A stretch of 64,000 bases of DNA, taken from the NCBI RefSeq assembly GCF_014845095.1, contig NZ_NKUG01000003.1, positions 17,086-81,085 of the forward strand. The letters run 5' to 3'. The stretch comes from Methylobacterium bullatum. GTDB lineage: Bacteria > Pseudomonadota > Alphaproteobacteria > Rhizobiales > Beijerinckiaceae. The translations under genes were made by a program, and so were the position numbers. Positions 17,295 through 25,930 of this stretch are shown piece after piece; the first letter of the stretch is position 1, and every line of letters begins with the position of its first letter. Under the pieces are notes generated by a model that worked only from the letters and a program-made list of their open reading frames with translations, ran no database searches and was not told the origin of the DNA.

Positions 17295-17813
17295 ATGGCC
17301 ATAGCGATTAAGCCGGCGATGACGGGTAAGAAGCAACTCGGGCCGTTAGGACTTCTCCCGGATTTTGTTAGCGCATCAGCTCTCGCCCAGGACATAGTAG
17401 ACAAGATACGATTTTTGGAAGATTTTGACATGGAGCGAGAGAGAAAGATTCTGACAGCAGAGATCAATGATGAATTTCTTTCACACGTTATGGTCCGAGA
17501 ATTTAAGAGGTTCTTTTCTCTCGAACTCCTTTTCCCTGATGCAGATTATCCTTTTGTTCCGTCTGAGGAAATCGACCCAATTTGGCATGACATCGTCTTA
17601 GACTCAAGGCGTTATGTTGGTATTTGTGAAAAACTGTACGGTGGATATGTTCATCATACACCTGTTGACACTTGCCCTGGCGAGATGGCTCAGAACGCCG
17701 GAGAACGTTTCGGCCATACCAAACGTCTCTTGGAACGAGCTTTCGGCGGGATTACACCGTCGGCTTGGGGGGTAGCGGCCTACTGCAATCGAGCAGCTTG
17801 CACGTGGCCGTAG
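17295..17813 (+). CDS. Glycine-rich domain (GRDP-like) protein
   Basis: A 172-residue protein with a GGAGGAGAG ribosome site before ATG 17295. The central stretch VPSEEIDPIWHDIVLDSRRYVGICEKLYGGYVHHTP matches the GRDP/DUF1399 pattern, in which an acidic residue, Trp and His (EIDxxWHxxxL) are conserved. It ends with paired cysteines (AYCNRAAC). The biochemical role of this family in bacteria is not known to me. Composition is AT-richer than the flanks, and it sits among IS remnants, so it is probably acquired. A terminator follows 70 bases later. Confidence 0.6.
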   Translation: MAIAIKPAMTGKKQLGPLGLLPDFVSASALAQDIVDKIRFLEDFDMERERKILTAEINDEFLSHVMVREFKRFFSLELLFPDADYPFVPSEEIDPIWHDIVLDSRRYVGICEKLYGGYVHHTPVDTCPGEMAQNAGERFGHTKRLLERAFGGITPSAWGVAAYCNRAACTWP

Positions 17814-17883
17814 GCCGAGCCATAACTTCTTGGATCAGTGACTCAAAACATGAACACTGAAATTTCCGCCTTTCGATCATCAT

Positions 17884-17906
17884 ACCCGCCTTGAGCGGGT
17901 TTTTTT
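17884..17906 (+). terminator. Rho-independent terminator
   Basis: ACCCGC, a CTTGA loop and GCGGGT (17884-17900) run into seven T residues. It lies 70 bases after the GRDP-like gene and reads in its direction. Confidence 0.85.
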
Positions 17907-18141
17907 CATGCCCGAGATCCAGTGGGCACGCCTACCATATTACCTCTCATGACTCGGCGACCGGACGACGGTGGAGTTGCAGGCAGAAGCTACCGGACCG
18001 AAGTAGGCGGCTGGCACCTCGTCACGGCGCGGACGTCGTTCTTCGCGGCAGCCTGTGTGCTTCTCGAAGAAGGCGCTTGCCAGCACTTCGTCAGCGACGA
18101 TCCGCAGGACCGCGAGTTGCCCGGCGGTGAACCGCGCGGCC

Positions 18142-18540
18142 AGGGTGTTCGTGCGGATCCTGCGCGAAGCGATCCGGGGAGCCGGTAAAGACGCACTTCA
18201 GCCCCGTCCATGGGACGGTGCGGCTCGGGTCCGAGACATTGCGGCAGGCACCTGGCGCGGCAAAGCGCGACCGCAGATCAAGTCCTCGGGCTACGTGATC
18301 GACACCCTGGAGGCGGCGCTCTGGTGCACGAGCCAGTCTGCGAGCTTCGAGGAGGCACTGGTGCTCGCCGTCAATCTCGCGGGCGACGCGGATACCGTCG
18401 GTGCGGTCACCGGTCAGATCGCCGGCGCTGTGTTCGGAGCCCCATCCATCCCTCTGCACTGGCTCGAGCCCCTGGCTTGGCGCGGTCGGTTGGAGACCCT
18501 CGCCGCACAGCTCGTCCGATTGTCCGACCCATCCATGTAG
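18142..18540 (+). pseudogene. ADP-ribosylglycohydrolase C-terminal fragment
   Basis: About 130 residues match the end of the DraG-type ADP-ribosylglycohydrolase fold: SGYVIDTLEAALWC, then AVNLAGDADTVGAVTGQIAGA (the metal-binding DADT motif) and PLHWLEPLAWRGR. The N-terminal half of the enzyme, with its own metal ligands, is absent, and no proper start is seen, so it is a broken gene. Whole enzymes of this family remove ADP-ribose from proteins or small molecules. The frames upstream (17,922-18,140) show no likeness. Confidence 0.7.
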
Positions 18541-18694
18541 AAGGTTGGCGCAATGGAGGCAGTCATGGCGGACTCCATGCCTAGCGTCGGCCTCTTCTGA
18601 GGCTTTCCTGCCGCGAGCGGCTCGATTGCCCTCACATCGATTTCACCTCAGTCGTCCAGCGGGTTCAGACGCGGATGCAATTCGGAGCGTTTCA

Positions 18695-19603
18695 TTATCC
18701 GAGTTCAGAAATGCTGCGCAGCACCGACACGTAGCGCTCGGTTTCAGCGTCTAACCATCTGATGATCCGTTCACGTTCGCCTTCGTCGACATAGCGAACC
18801 GACAACTTTTTGATGAAGAAGTATGGGCTAGTGGGATTGAAGGGAGTTCCGAGCCGCTCGCTTAGGGTTGACGCCAACGGTGCGAGGCGCTCCGCAGTCA
18901 GTGATGGTGCGGTGCGGGCGGGCCCACGGATGAACAATCCAACTTCTTGAACAGCAAGATAGCGAGCCACGACAAGACCCTTGTCGTCGAGTGGTACCGT
19001 GCGGCTGGATGCAGCCGTCGGCACGCCATAGGCACTCTCGTTGGGAAGACGCTCGCAGAAAGCCGTCCAGAAAGTGAGACGTTGCTCACCCAAAGCAGTA
19101 CGCCGTCCGCTCTCCTGTGTGCTTCCTTGAAGCCGTCGCTCCCAACCGTTAGGGCGCTCCAGTACGTCGAAGAGCGGAGCGAGAGGCGAGTCTCCAATTC
19201 GCACAATTCTGAGTTGAACTGCGAAAAACGCAAAGTCTTCGGCTGTGTGCTGGTTGAGCCAGCGAATGGCAGATAGATGCGGTTCGCGGAACTGAGGCGC
19301 TACCCAGATTACAGCGCGAGCGTCCAAGCCCGCAAGGTAGGTCATGATTTGACCGAGGTGGGTGTGATCGCTGACCTCGAGCTGGTTCTCGATCAAAACG
19401 TGTGAACTGTCTTGCACGTTGCGGGCGAGTATGTCGGCAGCGAACGAATCGACAGCAGCCTCGGACTGGACGTGCTCCAACTGGAGCCCGACCGCGCTGC
19501 CCAAGCGGCCGAGGTTCTGAGCCAGCCAGGGCGTAAAAGCATGGGCCTCGTGCGACCAACCAATCCGGACAGGCACATCTTCCAGCACACCAAATTCTGC
19601 CAT
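18695..19603 (-). CDS. PD-(D/E)XK-type nuclease with a DUF4268-like C-terminus
   Basis: About 302 residues. The N-terminal half looks like a restriction-type nuclease fold: an Asp in FAADILARN, then VLIENQLEVSDHTHLGQIMTYLAG, where ENQ takes the place of ExK; WLNQHTAEDFAFFAVQ follows, as in the family usually labelled DUF4268-containing. The C-terminal half is the DUF4268-like part. I chose ATG 19603, with a GGTGAG site; a TTG at 19645 would add 14 residues. It starts 58 bases after the SRA-HNH nuclease gene on the same strand, so the two probably form one defence operon. Confidence 0.68.
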   Translation of the reverse strand: MAEFGVLEDVPVRIGWSHEAHAFTPWLAQNLGRLGSAVGLQLEHVQSEAAVDSFAADILARNVQDSSHVLIENQLEVSDHTHLGQIMTYLAGLDARAVIWVAPQFREPHLSAIRWLNQHTAEDFAFFAVQLRIVRIGDSPLAPLFDVLERPNGWERRLQGSTQESGRRTALGEQRLTFWTAFCERLPNESAYGVPTAASSRTVPLDDKGLVVARYLAVQEVGLFIRGPARTAPSLTAERLAPLASTLSERLGTPFNPTSPYFFIKKLSVRYVDEGERERIIRWLDAETERYVSVLRSISELG

Positions 19604-19660
19604 TTCACTCACCCGTGCCGAGGATCTGTCGCATAGCTCGCTCAAGCGGAGCCATCGGAT

Positions 19661-20587
19661 TTAATTGAGGGAACCTGGCGTGCTGTGCTCCCATAGCGCT
19701 CGATGATAGGCGAGGTACTCGGCAGCAACGGAATGACCCCGGGCCAACCGTAAGCATCCAGTTAGCCCTCGAAGGGATAGATCCTCCTCAATCGTGAACC
19801 CACCATTGTCGAACAGGACATGATGGTTCGGGCACAGACACAGGATGTTCTCCGTCCGGTCAGGCCCATGGTGAGGCGACCCTAATGGCTTTACATGAGC
19901 AGCCTCCGCGTAGGGTCCTCCCTCGCAGAGCAGTCGAATCCCACAGGCCTGGCAGGTGTAGTCGTGAAGCCTCTTGATGGATCGACCAAGAGCGGTATCG
20001 CGCACGACCCGCAAGGCCGTGACCTGGGTCCGGCGTGTTGAGTCTTCACCTGGTAGCTCGCTCCCGGGTCGGGGATCAGCCCTTGCAGATTCACCAACTT
20101 CAGCCTCAAGCTGAAACCGGCAGATTAGGAATCCGTCTCGACCCCGCTCACGCCAGTACCGCTCAACGCGAAATAGGCCATCGTAGCGGTAACCGAATGG
20201 CGGCGAGTGTGGTGAGCGATGTACTGCGCCACGTACGACTCGAACCAGCAAACCGTTGAGGCAGCTCGTGACAAGCGCCTGGTTGTGACCCGTGAAATCC
20301 TGGTCGGCGATCTGCCTGCCGGTCTTGGGATCCCGTCCACCTGCACCGGTGTAGATAATTGAGGAGCCGTGGTCCTCGTCGTCAAAGTAGCCTCCCGACA
20401 GCACGATTGACTCGGCTCCGAACTCGCGGCGACCCACAATGCCAGCCTGAAGAGCCCGGTGCGCACCTGCGTCGTGGAGCGCGCGCCGGCTGTCGAACAG
20501 GCTGCCCACCTCAACGCCTCGCAGGGAGCCGATCAGAGTCTTGTTTACGCGGGTGGACTCACCAGTCTCGTTGGCCGTCGTAGGCAT
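19661..20587 (-). CDS. SRA(YDG)-HNH modification-dependent endonuclease
   Basis: A 308-residue two-domain nuclease. Residues of about 22-165 form an SRA/YDG domain, which flips out a modified cytosine: VEVGSLFDSRRALHDAGAH, IVLSGGYFDDEDHG, IIYTGAGG and GYRYDGLFRVERYW are all family hallmarks. Residues of about 215-275 form an HNH nuclease: YTCQACG, AEAAHVKPLG, ENILCLCPNHHVLFD. This architecture is known in type IV enzymes such as Sco5333 and TagI, which cut 5-methylcytosine DNA. The start ATG 20587 has a strong GGGGGG site. The target modification is inferred from the family. Confidence 0.9.
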   Translation of the reverse strand: MPTTANETGESTRVNKTLIGSLRGVEVGSLFDSRRALHDAGAHRALQAGIVGRREFGAESIVLSGGYFDDEDHGSSIIYTGAGGRDPKTGRQIADQDFTGHNQALVTSCLNGLLVRVVRGAVHRSPHSPPFGYRYDGLFRVERYWRERGRDGFLICRFQLEAEVGESARADPRPGSELPGEDSTRRTQVTALRVVRDTALGRSIKRLHDYTCQACGIRLLCEGGPYAEAAHVKPLGSPHHGPDRTENILCLCPNHHVLFDNGGFTIEEDLSLRGLTGCLRLARGHSVAAEYLAYHRALWEHSTPGSLN

Positions 20588-20910
20588 GATACCCCCCCAG
20601 AATGCGCCTGTGGTAAGACCAAGGCCGATGGCTCATTCATCATCAGAGGTCAGAATGACAGGGACGGCTGCCCGAGGCAAACGTCATCTGCGGCGACAAT
20701 TAAATCATAATGTGATATTACACAGTTACCAAGACCTAATTATTTATTTGCGATGCCCCGCAATGCTTGGGAATACTACTTATTAATAAGATTTATAAAA
20801 GTATTTTTGTTTTAGATGCCCAATGTATTATTGTTTTAATCTTAGAGGAGTGAATCCTGTCACACGCCGACGGGTCGGAGAAGTGACAGGCAAGTGAGTG
20901 GCATTGGACG
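20588..20910. other. AT-rich intergenic region upstream of the SRA-HNH operon
   Basis: No gene is seen. Between about 20,690 and 20,840 the DNA is AT-rich, with TAATTATTTATTT and TTATTAATAAGATTTATAAAAG. The promoter of the leftward SRA-HNH operon should lie here; the left end of the IS630 copy follows. Confidence 0.5.
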
Positions 20911-20969
20911 CTAGTGCACTGACGCGGACGAAGGATTCACGCATACAGTGAGACGTGCGAGTCTGGGCA

Positions 20970-22063
20970 ATGGCTCAGACAGTATGCGTGCTTCTCGATG
21001 CGACAGATGCGGCACGGCTGGCTGCGATCGCCAGCGACCGCTCCCGTCCGCTCAAGCACACTCAGCGCGCCCGCATCGTCCTGCTCTCAGCCGAGCGCCT
21101 AAGCGTCCAGGACGTTGCCCGGGGGGCGGGCGTCAGCTGTCCGGCTGTGTAGCGCTGGCAGCTGCGCTATGCTGAGGTGGGCGTCGAAGGTCTGCTGCGC
21201 GACAAGACGCGCCCGCCCGGGACACCACCCCATTCGACTGAGACGCTGGCCGAGGTACTAGCGCTGACCTGCTCAGAGCCGCCGGGCGAGGTCACGCACT
21301 GGACCGGCCGTGCCGTGGCCCGCTCTGTCGGGATCTCGCTCCGCTCCGTGCAGCGGATCTGGGACGCTCACCGCCTCCAGCCGCATCGGCTGCGCACGTT
21401 CAAGCCCTCGCACGATCCCGCCTTCGCCACCAAGGTCGAGGATGTGGTCGGCCACAACACGAGACCCACCCGCCCGCGCGGTGGTGCTGTCCATCGATGA
21501 TCCTTCGAGGACCTCAGGATGAGGAGAGCCAGATCTAGGCGCTGGAGAGGACCCGCCCCGACGGTCCGCTCGCCTTTGGCCATCCCGCCGCTCAGACCCA
21601 CGACTATACCCGTCACGGCACCACGACGCTGTTTGCCGCCCTCGACGTCCTGGCGGGCATCGTGCTCGGCCGCTGCATGCAGCGCCACCGGAACAGTGAG
21701 TTCATCCGCTTCCTCAACGCCGTCGAGGCCACCGTCCCGCCCGAGAAGGCGATCCACGCGATCCTCGACAACGTCGCCACCCACAAGCATCCGAAGGTGC
21801 ACGCCTGGCTTGCCCGCCACCCGCGCTAGACCTTCCACTTCACCCCGACCTCCGCCTCCTGGCTCAACGCGGTCGAGGGCTTCTTCTCAGCGCTCACCCG
21901 GCGTCGGTTGCGGCGCGGCTCCTCCACCGGCGTCGTCGACCTGCAGGCGGCGATCAAACGCTACATCGCCTAGCATAACCGACGCGCCAGACCCTTCGTA
22001 TGGACCAAACCCGCTACCGACATCCTCGCAGCCGTCAGCCGAACCCCTGAACCATCCGTCTGA
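20970..22063 (+). pseudogene. IS630-type transposase with four amber stops, a frameshift and an insertion
   Basis: The N-terminal HTH (TQRARIVLLSAERLSVQDVA) and DDE domain (VLSID, then THKHPKVHAWLARHPR and WLNAVEGFFSALTRR) are all recognisable, so the gene was once whole. It is interrupted by TAG codons at 21150-21152, 21536-21538, 21827-21829 and 21971-21973, by a frameshift near 21,460 and by a palindromic insertion near 21,498-21,522. Two of the TAGs stand where Trp is expected and one where Gln is expected. It cannot make a normal transposase. Confidence 0.85.
21498..21522. repeat. Short palindromic repeat inserted in the IS630 transposase
   Basis: The stretch TGATCCTTCGAGGACCTCAGGATGA is an imperfect palindrome (TCCT..GAGG / CCTC..AGGA). 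It splits the conserved catalytic LSIDE motif and adds bases that break the frame. Its sequence resembles the short dispersed palindromes (CTCATCCTGAGG...GAAGGATGAG type) common in rhizobial and Methylobacterium genomes; this likeness is from memory. Confidence 0.6.
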
Positions 22064-22109
22064 GTCAGTGCACTAGGCACCTGTTAACCAGGTCCGCGTT
22101 CGACCCGAC

Positions 22110-22373
22110 ATTGTCATTCGAGATCGCTCCTTCAAGCTGAGAAACCGGACCTTCAATAGGCATCGGTACTTGTATCGGTGGCCGGCCCCCACTCGCGGCC
22201 TCGGCTACCCTGAACTCGGCTTCGTGCCCCTGTCGGAGTTGCAGAATGTGCGCCGCAAACTGGGCTTGCCGGTCGAGTGTAATCTCTGGTCCGAGGCCAA
22301 GGGACCGCTGTTCGCCTTCGCTGCGGTCGCCCATCGGACGGAACACATCGTCGAGCTGATGGCGGCTGCATGA
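22110..22373 (+). pseudogene. Possible DUF2958-like protein fragment
   Basis: A frame open to 22373 reads ELGFVPLSELQNVRRKLGLPVECNLWSEAKGPL, close to the DUF2958 pattern (ELGYFSLSELESVRGPLGLPIERDL...PLS). DUF2958 proteins are carried on plasmids and integrative elements. The upstream half and a start are not convincing, and the IS630 right end lies just before it, so a remnant is most likely. The match is short, and a different origin is possible. Confidence 0.35.
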
Positions 22374-22436
22374 GCGCCGGTCCCCGCTACATCGAGGAGC
22401 ACACTGCGCCAGCGTGCGGCGTGCTCTACAAGAGGG

Positions 22437-23324
22437 TCACTTGCCAGAAATGAGCAGGTCCCAAGTATATCCTGATTTCCGGTTATAATTGTATGTGTTC
22501 TTGATGTCTGATGCCACACCCTCGCGATCGATAAGATTTATACCATTGATATTCATCAGCTCCAACTTTGCAAATACTCTTCCAGCCTCGCTATGAGGAA
22601 CAAGGAATTTATAAGCTGTAGGCTTTTTGCCGCCGCCCGGTTGAGAAGGCTCTTGTATCTTTTCAACAAAATCATGAAACGAGCGGAATTGCGCACCTGA
22701 TGCGTTGGTTAGTGCATCATATACAAAACAGCCCTGCTGGCTTTGCATGCGTCGGTTCCAGCTGGCCGGAAAGTGGATAAACTTTAAAACATCCGCAGGG
22801 TACTCAGTGGCAAAGAAATCGGGGGACTCGTAGAGGAAATTATCGTACTCCTCCGGGCGTAATTGAAAAGATTTCACCCAGCCTTGAGCCAGTAATTGTG
22901 TATCGAGAGCTATTATAGCCGCATTTTGTGCTTCATTTGTTTCTGTATTTACTGGCGCAGCGTATCGCCATTGAATACTGCTGAAAGCAAAATAAGTTGC
23001 AACATACGGCGACCAGCTGAAATCTATAACGGGCGTGGGAACTCCGTAATGACGGCCAAATTCCAAAATTGATCGGCGATCAAAATTATCGAAAGGTATA
23101 GAGTCCAAGGATTTCATTTTATACATGAAATAAATTAGCATTTCTTCTAAATCGGCCTGAAAGCTATTCATAGGTATATTTGTATATCGAGTCAGAGTAG
23201 ACTCAATTAGCCAATTAGAATTTTGGTGCCCCCGAAATGCATATTGTCCACCAGATAATGCAAGATCCTCTAGTTTGCCGAAGAGGGTAGTAGCGTCCGT
23301 ATATGGGATCGTTTTTATTGTCAT
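22437..23324 (-). CDS. FRG-domain protein
   Basis: About 295 residues with the FRG domain, named for its Phe-Arg-Gly motif, here QYAFRGHQNSNWLIESTLTR near residues 24-43, followed by EFGRHYGVPTPVIDFSWSPYVATYFAF near 83-109. FRG proteins occur often in anti-phage loci; their activity is unsettled. I chose ATG 23324, which follows the stop of the DUF2235 gene by 47 bases; an in-frame ATG at 23408 would overlap that gene. The codon use is AT-rich compared with the genome, as in its partner, so the two were probably acquired together. Confidence 0.8.
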   Translation of the reverse strand: MTIKTIPYTDATTLFGKLEDLALSGGQYAFRGHQNSNWLIESTLTRYTNIPMNSFQADLEEMLIYFMYKMKSLDSIPFDNFDRRSILEFGRHYGVPTPVIDFSWSPYVATYFAFSSIQWRYAAPVNTETNEAQNAAIIALDTQLLAQGWVKSFQLRPEEYDNFLYESPDFFATEYPADVLKFIHFPASWNRRMQSQQGCFVYDALTNASGAQFRSFHDFVEKIQEPSQPGGGKKPTAYKFLVPHSEAGRVFAKLELMNINGINLIDREGVASDIKNTYNYNRKSGYTWDLLISGK

Positions 23325-23371
23325 GCTTATAAACCTGTCAGTGCTTTGAGATAACTCAGTATGAATGACAT

Positions 23372-24523
23372 CTAATTTATGAGGGAGAGAAATTCGCCAG
23401 AAAGCCATTCCTTCGCGTATGGCAGATTTGTAAAATTACTTGGCAACTTGTATATGTGGTTGCTCCTCTCGTTTTTATAAAGGACCACCGAGCCATTAAG
23501 TTTTCCACAAAAAGGATGTAGAGATTGTTCGATATTTTCGTCGACTTGCCTATAATCGTTTTTTCGAGATAGATATTTCCAATACTTCGTCCGCTCGTTG
23601 TGGATCCTGATAAAATCTCCCATGTAAGGAACTGACAAAGTGCCATGTATCTTATGGTAAGAATTTTTATCAAAAGATAAATCTGTTTTAGCGATTAATC
23701 TATCTATCATTGTCAAAAGACTAAGGTCGCCAAGGTAGCGATCAGCATACGCGCCGCCGACATCCGAATGTACGCCGGGCATCCAAATCTGTTCGAAATG
23801 AGCTGAAGTTTTATTTCTTTTGATTTCCTGAGACACTTGCCTACCGGCCCAGAGTGTTGGACGAAAAAATTTTCTCGTCTCATCAATTGCCATTATATGT
23901 ACAGCATTTTTTACATTAGGCAACAATCTACGTTGGCCCAGCCTAAGTACTTGTGCAACCTCAGCAAGCCCATAACCTCCTGACACTGTGTCAAAAGCTC
24001 CTACGAACTCAATAGACGGTTCGACATCTGAGCATTTTGATTTGTACTCGCCAATGTTTCTATGTGCTGAGGTTTCTTCGGGTGCCCCCAGGAAGGAAAC
24101 ATCATCTTTGCCCGTGAAATCTCGCCAGACGTGCTCAAATAAATTAATATGCTTGGCATCCAGAATCCCCAGCGACAGCAGGCCAGTCAACGCTCGCGCA
24201 ACAACCGCACCGCGAGAAAAGCCGAACAAATAAATTTTGTCGCCCGGCTCATAATTGGAGCATATGTTTAGATAGATATCGGCAATATTGGCATCAATGC
24301 CGTACGAAAATCCTCCGGACCTGTACTTGTCCATGCCAGATATTGAGCCTAGGCCCCTCGAATAATAAACAATTTGGGCTTTACCATCTTTTGCCTCTTG
24401 CTCCAGCAGTAAATTCAATCTGTAAATATTTGAATATCTGTCGAGAGATCGATCACTGCCGGCCCAGAGCCAAGTGCCATCAATTAAGTATATTAGATGC
24501 CTGTGGCCACCTTTTCTTGACAT
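23372..24523 (-). CDS. DUF2235 alpha/beta hydrolase (Tle1-like phospholipase family)
   Basis: A 383-residue protein of the DUF2235 family, related to type VI phospholipase effectors of the Tle1 type. HLIYLIDGTWLWAG stands at the N-terminus, the nucleophile elbow is YLFGFSRGAVVARAL (GxSxG-like, Ser near 105), and MPGVHSDVGGAYADRYLGDLSLL (near 249-271) holds the usual acid/His region. No signal peptide or membrane segment is seen, so it acts in the cytoplasm or at the inner membrane face. The FRG gene follows 47 bases later. In anti-phage loci such hydrolases are thought to act as membrane-damaging effectors; that role is inferred here. Confidence 0.82.
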   Translation of the reverse strand: MSRKGGHRHLIYLIDGTWLWAGSDRSLDRYSNIYRLNLLLEQEAKDGKAQIVYYSRGLGSISGMDKYRSGGFSYGIDANIADIYLNICSNYEPGDKIYLFGFSRGAVVARALTGLLSLGILDAKHINLFEHVWRDFTGKDDVSFLGAPEETSAHRNIGEYKSKCSDVEPSIEFVGAFDTVSGGYGLAEVAQVLRLGQRRLLPNVKNAVHIMAIDETRKFFRPTLWAGRQVSQEIKRNKTSAHFEQIWMPGVHSDVGGAYADRYLGDLSLLTMIDRLIAKTDLSFDKNSYHKIHGTLSVPYMGDFIRIHNERTKYWKYLSRKNDYRQVDENIEQSLHPFCGKLNGSVVLYKNERSNHIYKLPSNFTNLPYAKEWLSGEFLSLIN

Positions 24524-24745
24524 GAACCTCTCGCATAATTTGAGCTAGAAAAAACGATGAATCTTTAGACTACAGGGATGGAGGTGCCAAGTGGGTTTTA
24601 GAATTTGTCAACAGCACCAACTTCTTCGTCGATGGTTTTGCCGTGGTTCAGACCGTATGATTCGAACAGAGTGCGACAAGACGAAGGAAGAATACCAAAG
24701 CTCCGCGCCGGTGAGGGCTGTGGGGCTTCTGAAAGTCTTCTCTGA

Positions 24746-25732
24746 CTAGTTGTCTGGTTGTGAGACCTCCTTGGCATCTGCAACGATGCGAAGGGCTTTC
24801 CGGAGGATGCCGGGCTTGAGCGGTCTGTAAGCTGGATTGGCCAGCGCAGGATCGGCTTCGATGCGCAGGCGCAGGACCATCTCGGGCGAAAGCCCCTTCA
24901 GTACGCGCTGGCGGCGACCATTGCAGGCCGCGTTGAAGCCGCGCAGGACGATCTCCAAGTCGCCGTGGCTGCAGAGCGTAATGTCCAACACCTCCCGCTG
25001 CACCCGACCGTTGAAGCGCTCGACCATGCCATTGGTCTTTGGCGTGTAGGGTCGGGTCTTGCGGTGCTGCACGGCGTGGCGCTGACAGGCGGCCTCGAAG
25101 GCATCGGCGGTGAAGCAGGATCCGCGGTCGGTCAGCAGGGGGAGCACCCGGAAGGGAAAGGCACCGAGCGCATCTGTCAGGAAGGCGACGGCGGATGCGG
25201 CCGTCTCGTCGTCTTTGACAGCGAGGTGGACAAAGCGCGAGGCGCGGTCCATGGCGACGTACAGGTAGCGCTTGCGGGTGATGCCATCTCGATCACGCAG
25301 TTTGGGAAGGTGCTTCACGTCGACGTGCACGAAGCCGACCTCGTAGTCTTTGAAGATGCCATGTGGCTTGCGGACGTATTCGGAGGGCGGCAGGCGATTG
25401 AGGCCCTAGGCCTTGAGGATGCGGTAGACCGCATCCCGGTTCAGGTGCGGCAGGAAGTGGCTGACGACGAAGGTCAGCGCATCGAGAGGAAAGCCGGTGC
25501 TGCGGCGGAGCGCACACACAATGGCGCGCTCTCCATCGCTGGCACGCCAGGGTAGCTTGTGGGGTCGGGCCGAGCGATCCCGACAGTCGGTGGGACCGCG
25601 CTGCCGCCACTTGCGAATGGTCTCGGTCGAGACGCCGTAGCGCCGGTCCAGAACGCTGGAGCCCTCAGAGGAACTGGCGATCTCGGCGCGCACGGCCGGG
25701 GTGGTGCGGGCATTCGGATGGATGGCGAGCAT
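24746..25732 (-). pseudogene. IS481-type transposase with a single amber stop
   Basis: The HTH half (ETIRKWRQRGPTDCRDRSARPH, then LPHLNRDAVYRILKA) and the integrase-core half (HVDVKHLPKLRDRDG, TDRGSCFTADAF, KTNGMVERFNGRVQ) lie in the same frame and are parted only by a TAG at 25406-25408. All three catalytic acidic residues appear to be present. The gene is dead unless the amber codon is suppressed, and a single point change separates it from an intact transposase, so the damage is recent. Confidence 0.85.
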
Positions 25733-25839
25733 CAGCGGCTCCTCCTGATGGTCGCAGCGCGGCGCGATCCCTCAAAACGCCAAGCGTGTTCCTCGATTGC
25801 CCAACGAGCAGCATCCCAACAACGTTCCGCAACCAAACA
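24751..25839 (-). mobile_element. IS481-type insertion sequence
   Basis: Imperfect inverted ends: TGTCTGGTTGTG at 24751-24762 and CGCAACCAAACA at about 25828-25839, matching at 10 of 12 bases. It carries one transposase gene, on the minus strand, whose stop codon (24746-24748) lies in flanking DNA just outside the left end. No target duplication was recognised. It lies between the DUF2235 operon and rdrA. Confidence 0.7.
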
Positions 25840-25930
25840 GCCCTCATCTTGTGGAACAACCTTGACGGTCGACATCTCCCCAAGGGCGACCTACCGTTAT
25901 GAACGAAGAGCTCAGACGTATGAGGGGCCG

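Larger units (their letters stand above)
20911..22076 (+). mobile_element. IS630-type insertion sequence, decayed
   Basis: Bounded by 13-base inverted ends CTAGTGCACTGAC (20911-20923) and GTCAGTGCACTAG (22064-22076). CTAG at both ends is consistent with a TA target duplication, the IS630/Tc1 habit. It contains one transposase reading frame (separate entry). It lies between the SRA-HNH operon and the FRG/DUF2235 operon. Confidence 0.82.

Noticed and set aside
25559..25930. N-terminal extension of rdrA from an upstream ATG
   Set aside because: This part is the reverse strand of the IS481 transposase and its inverted end, so it cannot be ancestral rdrA sequence.
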